A stretch of DNA of 64,000 nt, taken from NCBI RefSeq assembly GCF_014652275.1, contig NZ_BMYM01000001.1, positions 310,001-374,000 of the forward strand, given 5' to 3'. Positions within the stretch are counted from its first letter, which is position 1; every line of letters starts with the position of its first letter. Positions 54,504 through 62,370 of this stretch are shown one piece after another. The notes under the pieces are model-generated. The model saw only the letters and a list, made by a program, of their open reading frames with translations, did not search any database and was not told the DNA's origin. Origin of the DNA: Parahalioglobus pacificus (GTDB lineage: Bacteria; Pseudomonadota; Gammaproteobacteria; Pseudomonadales; Halieaceae). The position numbers were made by a program, and so were the translations under genes.

Positions 54504-54809
54504 ATGAAGGCAGTGCGCACCCTAATCACCACCGCCATCGTCGTGGCGATGCTGGCACTGGGCGTATTGTTTGCCCTGGCCAACGACGGGATAGTCGCTC
54601 TGGATGTGCTGATCTACCGATTCGAGTCGGGCAGTTTGGCGTTGTGGGTGCTTTTGGCGCTGGCGCTGGGCGGTGTGCTGGGCCTGCTGGCCTCCAGCGT
54701 CATGATGCTGCGTTTGAGAGCGCGCAATGCCAGCCTTACCCGCAAGCTTACCCGCGTCAAAACAGAACTCGAAAAATTGCGCACGGCAGGGCTGACCGAC
54801 GGTGAATGA
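54504..54809 (+). CDS. lapA: LapA domain protein (lipopolysaccharide assembly protein A)
   Basis: This 101-residue protein has two membrane helices (about 8-28 and 42-65) and a C-terminal basic coiled coil. LALANDG and the LLALALGGVLGLLAS helix fit LapA (DUF1049). With LapB it controls LpxC turnover and LPS amount. The lapB start lies inside its last codons. Confidence 0.92.
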   Translation: MKAVRTLITTAIVVAMLALGVLFALANDGIVALDVLIYRFESGSLALWVLLALALGGVLGLLASSVMMLRLRARNASLTRKLTRVKTELEKLRTAGLTDGE

Positions 54810-56007
54810 CGTTCTGGTGTTTGGCCTGCTTTTTGCGGCCATCGCCATCGGCTGGTTCCTGGGGCGAAGGCAGGGTGCGCCCAAGGCAGTAGCCCCCGAC
54901 CTGCCCAGCCAGTACTACAAGGGCCTCAACTACTTGCTCGATGGGCGTCAGGACGGCGCCGTGGATGCCTTCATTAACGCATTGGAGGTCAATAGCGAGA
55001 CCCTAGAGACCCATATTGCCTTGGGTAATCTCTTGCGCAAAAAAGGCGAAGTTGCCCGCGCCATCCGTATTCATCAAAACCTGTTGGCACGACCCAGTCT
55101 GCCGCGCTCCCAGGTACATCAGGCGCACCTGGAATTGGCGCGGGATTACATCAGCGCCGGACTACTGGACCGGGCAGAGCGGTTGCTGTTAGATCTGGTG
55201 CAGGAATCCACAGAGCAGCGTCGCGCCAGTCACCGACATTTGCTGGATATTTATCAGAGTGAGCGAGACTGGCCCAGCGCCATAGCCCAGGCTGAAGCGC
55301 TGCTACCCCGTAAATCGCTGTTGAAAGGCTCTGCTCCCGCGGAAAATGACGGAGCCCAGCCGGTACCTGTTGTCCTGGCGCACCTGCACTGTGAGCTGGC
55401 GCAGGAGGCGTTGGAGCGCAGTGATTTACACTCGGCACGAGAAGAACTGGTGCGCGCCCTGGCCAGGGATAAGGACTGTGTTCGCGCCTCATTGTTGTTG
55501 GGTGATGTTGAGCGACGCGCCGGAAATACGAAGCTCGCCGTCAAGACACTGCGCAAGGTCCGGCACCAGGATGCCGACTTCGTCCCGGAAACGATCGAAC
55601 CGCTGCGGCAGTGCTATGCGGAGCTGGGAGATCGGCAATCGCTGCGCCAATACCTGCGCGAATGTCTGGAACAGAATCCGGTGGCACCTGTGGTATTGGC
55701 ACTGGCAGAGGACTTGCTGGCAAATGACGGCGAGGCAGTGGCACGCGAGTTTTTGACGCAGCAGCTTTCGCAACAGCCATCGTTGCGAGGCTTGGGTCGG
55801 CTGATCTCGTTGCAGCAGGCGGTTGCCTCTGACCCTGCGAGGGAGAATCTGGAAGCACTGTATCGCCTCGTGGAGCAGTTGGTTGCCGAACGGCCATTGT
55901 ATCGCTGCAGTCACTGCGGCTTCACCGGCCAGCAACTGCATTGGTTCTGCCCCGGCTGCAAATACTGGGGTACAGTCCGAACACTGCACAGTCACAACAA
56001 CGAGTAA
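54802..56007 (+). CDS. lapB: LapB, LPS-assembly regulator with TPR and rubredoxin-like zinc site
   Basis: This 401-residue protein has one N-terminal membrane helix, TPR repeats (from about 35 to 350, with [24 protein letters not shown]), and a C-terminal rubredoxin-type site, CSHCG and CPGC. It presents LpxC to FtsH for degradation and thus sets LPS synthesis. The start is GTG 54802, overlapping lapA by 8 bases. pyrF follows. Confidence 0.96.
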   Translation: MNDVLVFGLLFAAIAIGWFLGRRQGAPKAVAPDLPSQYYKGLNYLLDGRQDGAVDAFINALEVNSETLETHIALGNLLRKKGEVARAIRIHQNLLARPSLPRSQVHQAHLELARDYISAGLLDRAERLLLDLVQESTEQRRASHRHLLDIYQSERDWPSAIAQAEALLPRKSLLKGSAPAENDGAQPVPVVLAHLHCELAQEALERSDLHSAREELVRALARDKDCVRASLLLGDVERRAGNTKLAVKTLRKVRHQDADFVPETIEPLRQCYAELGDRQSLRQYLRECLEQNPVAPVVLALAEDLLANDGEAVAREFLTQQLSQQPSLRGLGRLISLQQAVASDPARENLEALYRLVEQLVAERPLYRCSHCGFTGQQLHWFCPGCKYWGTVRTLHSHNNE

Positions 56008-56029
56008 TTGGCATCAAACAGGAGTAAGA

Positions 56030-56719
56030 ATGAGTGATCCGGTAATTGTGGCGCTGGACTATCCGGACGCGTCCCAGGCTTTGGCGCTGGCAGATCGAGT
56101 GACCCCGGAACTGTGCCGCATGAAGGTCGGCAAAGAGTTGTTTACCCGCGCGGGCCCTGGGCTGGTCGAGGCGCTGCAGGAACGAGGATTTGATGTTTTT
56201 CTGGACTTGAAATATCACGATATTCCCAACACGGTCGCCGGCGCTGTGCGCGCTGCAGCCGACCTGGGCGTGTGGATGGTTAACGTGCATGCGGGTGGTG
56301 GCCAGCGCATGATGGAGGCGGCACGGAATGCCGTTGAGGCCAGCGCAAATCGTCCTTTGTTGATCGCGGTGACCGTGCTGACCAGTATGTCTGATGAAGA
56401 CCTGGCGGGGATGGGCTATCGCGAAACCGCGCATCAACGCGTCATGCGCCTTGCCTCATTAACCCAGGATTGTGGTTTGGATGGCGTGGTCAGTTCCGCG
56501 CAGGAAGCGGCTGAACTGCGCGCGGCCCACGGTGAGGACTTTTGCTTGGTCACGCCCGGTATTCGGTTTGCCGGCGATGCCGCAGGCGATCAGCGACGCG
56601 TGGTGACGCCGCGTAATGCAATGGATGCGGGCTCGACGTACCTCGTGATGGGTCGATCAATTACCGGTGCAGAGGATCCATTGGCAGCCCTCAAGCGCGT
56701 GCATGCGGAGCTAGCCTAG
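56030..56719 (+). CDS. pyrF: Orotidine 5'-phosphate decarboxylase
   Basis: This 229-residue barrel protein has the catalytic motif [11 protein letters not shown] and the phosphate site PGIRF. It forms UMP in pyrimidine synthesis. The ATG at 56030 has GGAG 5 bases upstream; an earlier in-frame start would lie within lapB. The lapA-lapB-pyrF order is conserved in gammaproteobacteria. Confidence 0.97.
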   Translation: MSDPVIVALDYPDASQALALADRVTPELCRMKVGKELFTRAGPGLVEALQERGFDVFLDLKYHDIPNTVAGAVRAAADLGVWMVNVHAGGGQRMMEAARNAVEASANRPLLIAVTVLTSMSDEDLAGMGYRETAHQRVMRLASLTQDCGLDGVVSSAQEAAELRAAHGEDFCLVTPGIRFAGDAAGDQRRVVTPRNAMDAGSTYLVMGRSITGAEDPLAALKRVHAELA

Positions 56720-56843
56720 CGTCTTCACGTTTCGCCCGGCACTGCAGTGGGCGGCAAAACTGATCAAAGTCGGCGCTTATAGGTGTTAAGCAACCAACCC
56801 GGCCATGCTTTGGCGCTACCTTGATAGACTGTTCCTGGCGATA

Positions 56844-56859
56844 CCAGCAAGGATGCTGG
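56844..56859 (+). repeat. Small hairpin in the leader of the ComEA-like gene
   Basis: CCAGCA and TGCTGG form a 6-bp stem with a 4-base loop, 22 bases before the ATG. The rest of the 162-base gap after pyrF holds nothing clear. Confidence 0.35.
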
Positions 56860-56881
56860 CTTACATCAAGGAGACGATGCC

Positions 56882-57256
56882 ATGACACTTTTCAGTACAC
56901 ACACTTCACGCCTTTCTAGCGCTCTGCAACGTGGCTCCCTGGCCGCACACGTTCGCAAGGCTGCAATGCTGACCGCTTTACTCGCAGGTTATGGCGCGGG
57001 CTTCAGTCCTGCGCTGCAGGCACAATCCGCTGTTGCCCAAACAGCCATCGCCGTGCAGGCGTCGGTAAACATCAATACGGCGGATGCGGCGAGCATGGCC
57101 AGCGCATTAAGCGGTATAGGCCTGTCACGGGCCGAGGCCATCGTTCGTTACCGTGAGAGCTTTGGCGCATTCACATCGGTCGACGAGCTCGCTGAAGTAA
57201 AAGGAATTGGGCAGTCCACGGTGGATAAGAACCGCGCACTGATTGTATTGGAATAG
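56882..57256 (+). CDS. ComEA-like helix-hairpin-helix protein
   Basis: This 124-residue protein has a signal-like N-terminal part (a hydrophobic segment near 27-47) and a C-terminal double helix-hairpin-helix domain: VNINTADAASMASALSGIGLSRAEAIVRYRE and the block FTSVDELAEVKGIGQSTVDKNR. It should bind DNA in the periplasm. In Pseudomonas a similar gene lies beside wbpM. AAGGAG is 9 bases before the ATG. Confidence 0.9.
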   Translation: MTLFSTHTSRLSSALQRGSLAAHVRKAAMLTALLAGYGAGFSPALQAQSAVAQTAIAVQASVNINTADAASMASALSGIGLSRAEAIVRYRESFGAFTSVDELAEVKGIGQSTVDKNRALIVLE

Positions 57257-57274
57257 CGCCGGTCTGATCCGTAT

Positions 57275-57297
57275 CATCGGGGCCCACGGTCCCGATG
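57275..57297 (+). terminator. Inverted repeat between the ComEA-like gene and the O-antigen genes
   Basis: CATCGGG and CCCGATG form a 7-bp stem with a 9-base loop, 18 bases after the stop codon. No T-run follows, so termination is uncertain. Confidence 0.4.
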
Positions 57298-57334
57298 CTT
57301 AAGCGTTGCGGGGCGCAGTTTATTCCAGGCAACG

Positions 57335-58255
57335 GTGACACATCGGGTGACAGCCTTACTCACAGGCGCTACAGGGTTTATCGGCACAGAACTCGCTGAG
57401 CACATAGTTGCAGCGGGCATACCTTTGCGTGCAACCAGCGCCACCGGTGGCTCGGTGGCGTCAACAGTAGCCGTCAAGCCAATTGCCATGTCGGACAGCG
57501 ACGCATTTGCGGCGCTTTGCGAGGGCGTTGATACGGTATTCCACTTAGCTGGCATTGCTCACCAGCGAGCGGCCGAACAGGATTATCGCCTGATTAACAC
57601 CGACGCAGCTGTAGCCTTGATGAAAGCGGCTATCGATGCGGGCGTTAGCACGTTCGTGTTTCTCAGCAGTTCACGGGCGGATCAACCGCTGCCCGGCGTT
57701 GACCCTTATGCGCTGTCCAAGCGTGAGGCCGAGCAGCGCCTGACCGCACTGGCCGAAGCTTCCTCCATTCGACTGATTATTTTGCGTCCCGCTCTGGTTT
57801 ACGGCCCGGGCGTGAAAGGCAATCTGGCGCTGTTGGCCCGCGCCATTCAGCGCGGCTGTCCCCTGCCGCCGGAGCAGGGCGCACGCTCGATGATCGATCG
57901 TTCGGAGCTGTGCCGCTGCCTTCTGGCACTGGCGATGAGCGAGGCCGGTGGTAAAGTTCAGGTGCTTACCCTCGCAGATAGCCAGACCTACAGCACTCGC
58001 CGAATTATGCAGGCGCTGCGTAAAGCGGCTGGCAAGGGATCGGGAGTCACCCTGCCGCTGTGGTGCTGGCGATTGGGAGCGAGGGCGCTGGATCTGCTGA
58101 CCGGCGCATCATCTGGAAGCTCCGAATTTCGCTTGTTTGGAAATGACACCGTGACATGCTCGTCGCTGGCATTTGCCAACATACCCATGCCTTCTACTCA
58201 GTTTGAAGACGCTGCCGGGGACATTCTCACCGCCAGCGGTCCGAGCTCTGCATGA
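57335..58255 (+). CDS. NAD-dependent epimerase/dehydratase, WbpV-like
   Basis: This 306-residue extended SDR has GATGFIG (11-17), the catalytic S111-S113 region, and Y125-x3-K129 in DPYALSK. The closest family I recognise is the UDP-sugar 4-epimerase-like WbpV group that lies beside WbpL and WbpM. It overlaps the following wbpL-like gene by 4 bases. It starts at GTG 57335 with AGG upstream. Confidence 0.85.
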   Translation: MTHRVTALLTGATGFIGTELAEHIVAAGIPLRATSATGGSVASTVAVKPIAMSDSDAFAALCEGVDTVFHLAGIAHQRAAEQDYRLINTDAAVALMKAAIDAGVSTFVFLSSSRADQPLPGVDPYALSKREAEQRLTALAEASSIRLIILRPALVYGPGVKGNLALLARAIQRGCPLPPEQGARSMIDRSELCRCLLALAMSEAGGKVQVLTLADSQTYSTRRIMQALRKAAGKGSGVTLPLWCWRLGARALDLLTGASSGSSEFRLFGNDTVTCSSLAFANIPMPSTQFEDAAGDILTASGPSSA

Positions 58256-59232
58256 TTTCTCTCATCGTAACGCCGCTGATCTCCGTGCTGGCCTGCCTTG
58301 TGTACCGGTGGGCTGCGCGGCAGATGCAGATACTGGACCATCCCAACCAACGCAGTGCCCACCAGTGCCCAACACCTCACGGGGGCGGTGTACCTCTGAT
58401 TTTGGCTTTCGCCACCGGTATGGCCGTGGCTGCGCTGGAATTTGGACTCTGGCCGTGGCCCTACCTGTTTCTACTGGGTGTCGCCCTGTTGCTGATGCTG
58501 GCAGGTGTGCTGGATGATGTGATCAATCTATCGGTGAATGTTCGCATGGCGCTGTATGTCTTGGCTGCGTTTGGTGCCGTCGTGGTACTGGGTACAAGGG
58601 ATATCGAGTTCAGCCTTGGTTTTCTTGTACTACCTGTTTCGATGGTCGCGACCGTCTGGTTCATCAACCTGTACAACTTCATGGACGGCATAGACGGTAT
58701 TGCCGCGGTTCAGTGCATCCTGATGGCGGGTTCTGTGGCCCTGTTGGTGCTGGTGGGCGGGGGCGATCAACGCTATGTGCTGGTCTGCCTGTTGCTGGCA
58801 CTGGCGCACTTGGGCTTCCTAGTACTGAACTGGCCGCCAGCTTCACTGTTTATGGGTGATGCAGGCAGCATCCCCACTGGGTTTCTGCTGGCAGGGCTGG
58901 CCCTGTTTGGCTGGCAGCAGGGCATTGTTTCGCCGGCAATCTGGCTGATTCTGGCCTCACCTTTCATCGTCGACACCACGTGGACCCTGGCGATGCGTGT
59001 TCTGCGCGGGGAACGCGTCACCGAGGCACACGCCAAACACGCGTATCAGCGCCTGGCGCGCCGCTGGAACTCGCATTTACTGGTGGATGTGGCGCTGATA
59101 GCCCTGAACGCTGTGTGGTTATTTCCACTGGCCTGGGCGGTCACACTTTGGCCCGAGCAACAGTGGAAACTGGTAATTTTAGCCATCATCCCACTGCTGC
59201 TAATCATGGCGAGAATGCGGCATATAACGTAG
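58252..59232 (+). CDS. Undecaprenyl-phosphate sugar-1-phosphate transferase, WbpL/WecA family
   Basis: This 326-residue protein has about ten membrane helices and the family motifs GVLDDVINL, NLYNFMDGIDGIA, and FMGDAGSIPTGF, plus a basic cytoplasmic loop with HAKHAYQRLARRW. It transfers an N-acetyl-sugar phosphate to undecaprenyl phosphate to start O-antigen or other surface glycan chains. It sits between the epimerase and the WbpM-like gene, as in several Pseudomonas O-antigen clusters. Confidence 0.92.
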   Translation: MISLIVTPLISVLACLVYRWAARQMQILDHPNQRSAHQCPTPHGGGVPLILAFATGMAVAALEFGLWPWPYLFLLGVALLLMLAGVLDDVINLSVNVRMALYVLAAFGAVVVLGTRDIEFSLGFLVLPVSMVATVWFINLYNFMDGIDGIAAVQCILMAGSVALLVLVGGGDQRYVLVCLLLALAHLGFLVLNWPPASLFMGDAGSIPTGFLLAGLALFGWQQGIVSPAIWLILASPFIVDTTWTLAMRVLRGERVTEAHAKHAYQRLARRWNSHLLVDVALIALNAVWLFPLAWAVTLWPEQQWKLVILAIIPLLLIMARMRHIT

Positions 59233-59305
59233 TATTTCGGGTTCCACGCGCCATTAAAAAACACAACTATTGTGCGCGGTCGGCCATCAGGGATAGGGAG
59301 CAGAC

Positions 59306-61342
59306 TTGCTTAAAGGGGTATTGCAGTACGTATTGCTATCGGTCGTAGAGGCCGCTGGAGGAATCCGCTTGGCCCTGGAAAAATTGGTCGAGTTGCCACG
59401 GAATATCAAGCAAACCATGTTGTTGGTGCTGGACATGGTGTTTGTGATTGCGTCGATGTGGCTTGCAGTTGCGTTTCGCTTCGGCCACACCGATTTCGTG
59501 CTGGGTCCCGTCGAGTACGCCTGTGGCGCTGTCACCCTGGCGGCCACCAGTATCATCTTCTTGCGCCTGGGTCTTTACCGCGCAGTTATTCGTTACATGG
59601 GCCAGCAGGCCATTTGGGCAATTCTGACGGCCGTTAGTTACTCCACCTTGGTGCTCGGCGCCGCTGTCTTCTTTACTCAGGCTGAAGTCCCCCGTTCTAC
59701 CCCGTTTATTTACTGGGCATTGGCAATGCTCGGTGTCGGCGGCACGCGTTTGGTTGTGCGCGCCTATTACCAGACCAAACTGCGGTCACTGACCAAAAAC
59801 GTGATTATCTATGGTGCCGGCGAGTCCGGGCGCCAGCTACTCACAGCGCTGCACCATGGCGACCAGTACCGTGCGGTGGCCTTTGTCGATGACGATATTC
59901 GCCTGCATCGCTCGGTGATCAATGGCCTGCGCGTATCCTCACCGCGCGAACTGGGTGAATTGATTCAAGAGCACAATATTACCCAGGTGTTGCTCGCCAT
60001 CCCCTCGGCAACTGCAGAGCGGCGTCGTGAGATCATTAACTCCCTGGTTGGACTGCCGGTGCATGTGCGCACCGTGCCCAAGATTCACGAGCTTGTTGCC
60101 GGCCGTGCCGCCGTTACCCAGATTCAGGACATCGATCTGGACGATCTGTTGGGCAGACAGCCTGTGCCCCCTCATCCCGAGCTGATTGACCGCTGCATCA
60201 CCGATAAGGTGGTGATGGTGACAGGCGCCGGGGGCAGCATTGGTGCGGAGCTGTGTAAACAGATCCTGACCGCGAAACCGAAAGAGCTCATTCTGCTGGA
60301 TAACTCCGAGTATGCGCTGTACCAAGCCGAGCGCGAGTTGCGGGAGATCCAGACGGCTAACAACACCCACATCGACCTGGTGGTGTTATTGGGCTCAGTG
60401 CAGGATCAGCGTCGTCTGGAGACGCTGTACACCACTTTTGGTGTGAACACGGTTTACCACGCCGCAGCTTACAAGCATGTGCCCATGGTGGAGTACAACG
60501 TCGCCGAGGGCGTCGCCAACAACGTGTTTGGTACCTGGTATGCCGCAGAAGCAGCTCGGCGCGCCAAGGTCGAAACCTTTGTGCTTGTCTCCACCGACAA
60601 GGCCGTGCGCCCCACTAACATGATGGGTGCCTCCAAGCGTTTTGCCGAACTGATTCTCCAAGGGCTGGCACAAAACGATTCTGACACCCGTTTCTGTATG
60701 GTGCGCTTTGGTAATGTGCTGGGCTCATCAGGCTCCGTAGTGCCACTCTTCCGCGATCAGATTGAGAAAGGTGGCCCCGTCACGGTGACCCACCCGGAAG
60801 TGTCCCGTTACTTCATGAGTATTCAGGAAGCTGCGCAGCTGGTCTTGCAAGCAGGCGCGATGGGCACTGGCGGAGATGTGTTTGTGCTGGATATGGGTGA
60901 GCCCGTGCGCATTGTGGATCTGGCCAAGCGCATGATCCGCCTCAGCGGTTATGAAATGGACCACGACACCCCGGTGGGTGAGCATATCGATATCGAATTT
61001 ATCGGCTTGCGCCCCGGCGAGAAGTTGCACGAAGAGCTGCTGCTAGGAACCGCTGTAACTGGCACGGGGCACCCCATGATCATGCGCGCTGAAGAAGAGT
61101 GCCTCTCTTACAGCCAGATGCATCAGGCGCTTAGCGAACTGATGCACTGCTGTGACACCATGGATTGTGCAGGTATTACGGCGGTGCTGAGTGAGGCTGT
61201 TGACGGCTTTGGCACTCATGAGGTTCGCCACGACCACGTGTGGGTGAAGCAGGGCCTTGCGGGTAAGCGCGGCGTGAGCAAACCTGCTGCTGCAGAAGCC
61301 AAAGTGCAAAGCCTGTTCCCGGAGCGCAGCCTGCGCGACTAG
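59306..61342 (+). CDS. wbpM: Membrane UDP-GlcNAc 4,6-dehydratase, WbpM/CapD family
   Basis: This 678-residue protein has four N-terminal membrane helices (up to about 150), a CoA-binding-like domain with YGAGESGRQLL, and a C-terminal SDR domain with TGAGGSIG (306-313) and STDKAVRPTNMMGASK (S429, K432), the altered catalytic set of this family. It makes a 4-keto-6-deoxy sugar nucleotide for O-antigen. The TTG at 59306 has GGGAG 5 bases upstream. It ends 40 bases before the DHH gene. Confidence 0.92.
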   Translation: MLKGVLQYVLLSVVEAAGGIRLALEKLVELPRNIKQTMLLVLDMVFVIASMWLAVAFRFGHTDFVLGPVEYACGAVTLAATSIIFLRLGLYRAVIRYMGQQAIWAILTAVSYSTLVLGAAVFFTQAEVPRSTPFIYWALAMLGVGGTRLVVRAYYQTKLRSLTKNVIIYGAGESGRQLLTALHHGDQYRAVAFVDDDIRLHRSVINGLRVSSPRELGELIQEHNITQVLLAIPSATAERRREIINSLVGLPVHVRTVPKIHELVAGRAAVTQIQDIDLDDLLGRQPVPPHPELIDRCITDKVVMVTGAGGSIGAELCKQILTAKPKELILLDNSEYALYQAERELREIQTANNTHIDLVVLLGSVQDQRRLETLYTTFGVNTVYHAAAYKHVPMVEYNVAEGVANNVFGTWYAAEAARRAKVETFVLVSTDKAVRPTNMMGASKRFAELILQGLAQNDSDTRFCMVRFGNVLGSSGSVVPLFRDQIEKGGPVTVTHPEVSRYFMSIQEAAQLVLQAGAMGTGGDVFVLDMGEPVRIVDLAKRMIRLSGYEMDHDTPVGEHIDIEFIGLRPGEKLHEELLLGTAVTGTGHPMIMRAEEECLSYSQMHQALSELMHCCDTMDCAGITAVLSEAVDGFGTHEVRHDHVWVKQGLAGKRGVSKPAAAEAKVQSLFPERSLRD

Positions 61343-61382
61343 GATTCCCAACGACCGCTTGTAGCAGAACGACGTTCCCACC

Positions 61383-62345
61383 ATGTCTGACTTTGACGTT
61401 TTCAACGGCGATGCCGATGGCATTTGTGCATTAACCCAGTTGCGCAACGCGCAGCCTCGCGATGCCGAGTTGGTGACGGGCGTGAAGCGCGATATTGCTC
61501 TGTTGAAGCGTGTGCATCCGGATAGCGGGTCACGGGTGACCGTGCTGGACGTTTCGCTGGACAAGAACCGCGATGAGCTGCAACGTGTTCTGATCGCTGG
61601 CGCTCGGGTGTTCTATTGCGATCACCATTTCGCCGGCGACGTTCCCGCCGATGATAAGCTTCAGACCCTGATCAATACCGCGCCGGATGTGTGCACCAGC
61701 CTGCTGATTAACAAGCATCTGGATGGCGCCTTTCTCGGTTGGGCTGTGGTGGGAACCTTCGGCGATAACCTGCGCCGAAGTGCCCAAGTATTAGCCAAGC
61801 CGTTGGGCCTTGATGAAGCGAAGCTCTCACAGCTCGAGAATCTGGGCATCTACATCAATTACAACGGCTACGGTGCGCGTCTTGATGAACTGCACTTTGA
61901 GCCGCAGGATCTCTACCGGCGTGTCGTGCAGTACGCCGACCCTTTCGACTTCATTGTGGATGGGGTCGAGGATTTCCAAAAACTGGAAGCGGGCTATAGA
62001 GATGATATGGCGGCAGCCGCTGCCCTGGCACCTGCACACAGTAATGCTTCAGTAGCCGCTTACTTACTGCCCGATGCGCCTTGGGCGCGCCGCGTCAGTG
62101 GGGTATTTAGCAACGACCTCGCCAACGCACATCCCGCTAGGGCACACGCTGTGATCACCGCTAAGTCTGACGGCACCTATCTGGTGAGCGTGCGCGCGCC
62201 GTTGGAAAATAAGACCGGCGCTGATGAGTTGTGCATGGAGTTCCCGACAGGCGGTGGTCGTAAGGCGGCTGCCGGAATTAACGCCTTACCGGGGGATAGT
62301 CTGGAGCGTTTTATTCAGCGGTTTAGCGAGTTTTACGGCAGTTAA
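61383..62345 (+). CDS. DHH-family phosphoesterase-like protein
   Basis: This 320-residue protein starts FDVFNGDADGICA, with D10 and D12, has the DHH motif D80-H81-H82 in YCDHHFAG, and a C-terminal DHHA1-type GGGRKAAAGIN. Such proteins hydrolyse phosphodiesters or short nucleotides. This version lacks the domains of RecJ and NrnA, and it lies directly after the surface-sugar genes. The substrate is unknown. It converges with the last gene. Confidence 0.85.
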   Translation: MSDFDVFNGDADGICALTQLRNAQPRDAELVTGVKRDIALLKRVHPDSGSRVTVLDVSLDKNRDELQRVLIAGARVFYCDHHFAGDVPADDKLQTLINTAPDVCTSLLINKHLDGAFLGWAVVGTFGDNLRRSAQVLAKPLGLDEAKLSQLENLGIYINYNGYGARLDELHFEPQDLYRRVVQYADPFDFIVDGVEDFQKLEAGYRDDMAAAAALAPAHSNASVAAYLLPDAPWARRVSGVFSNDLANAHPARAHAVITAKSDGTYLVSVRAPLENKTGADELCMEFPTGGGRKAAAGINALPGDSLERFIQRFSEFYGS

Positions 62346-62370
62346 ACAAGACCTCGGTTCGTTTAGAGTC

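Noticed and set aside
56720-56760. Inverted repeat CGCC...GGCG after pyrF as a terminator
   Set aside because: The stem needs a zero-length loop or bulges and no T-run follows on either strand.
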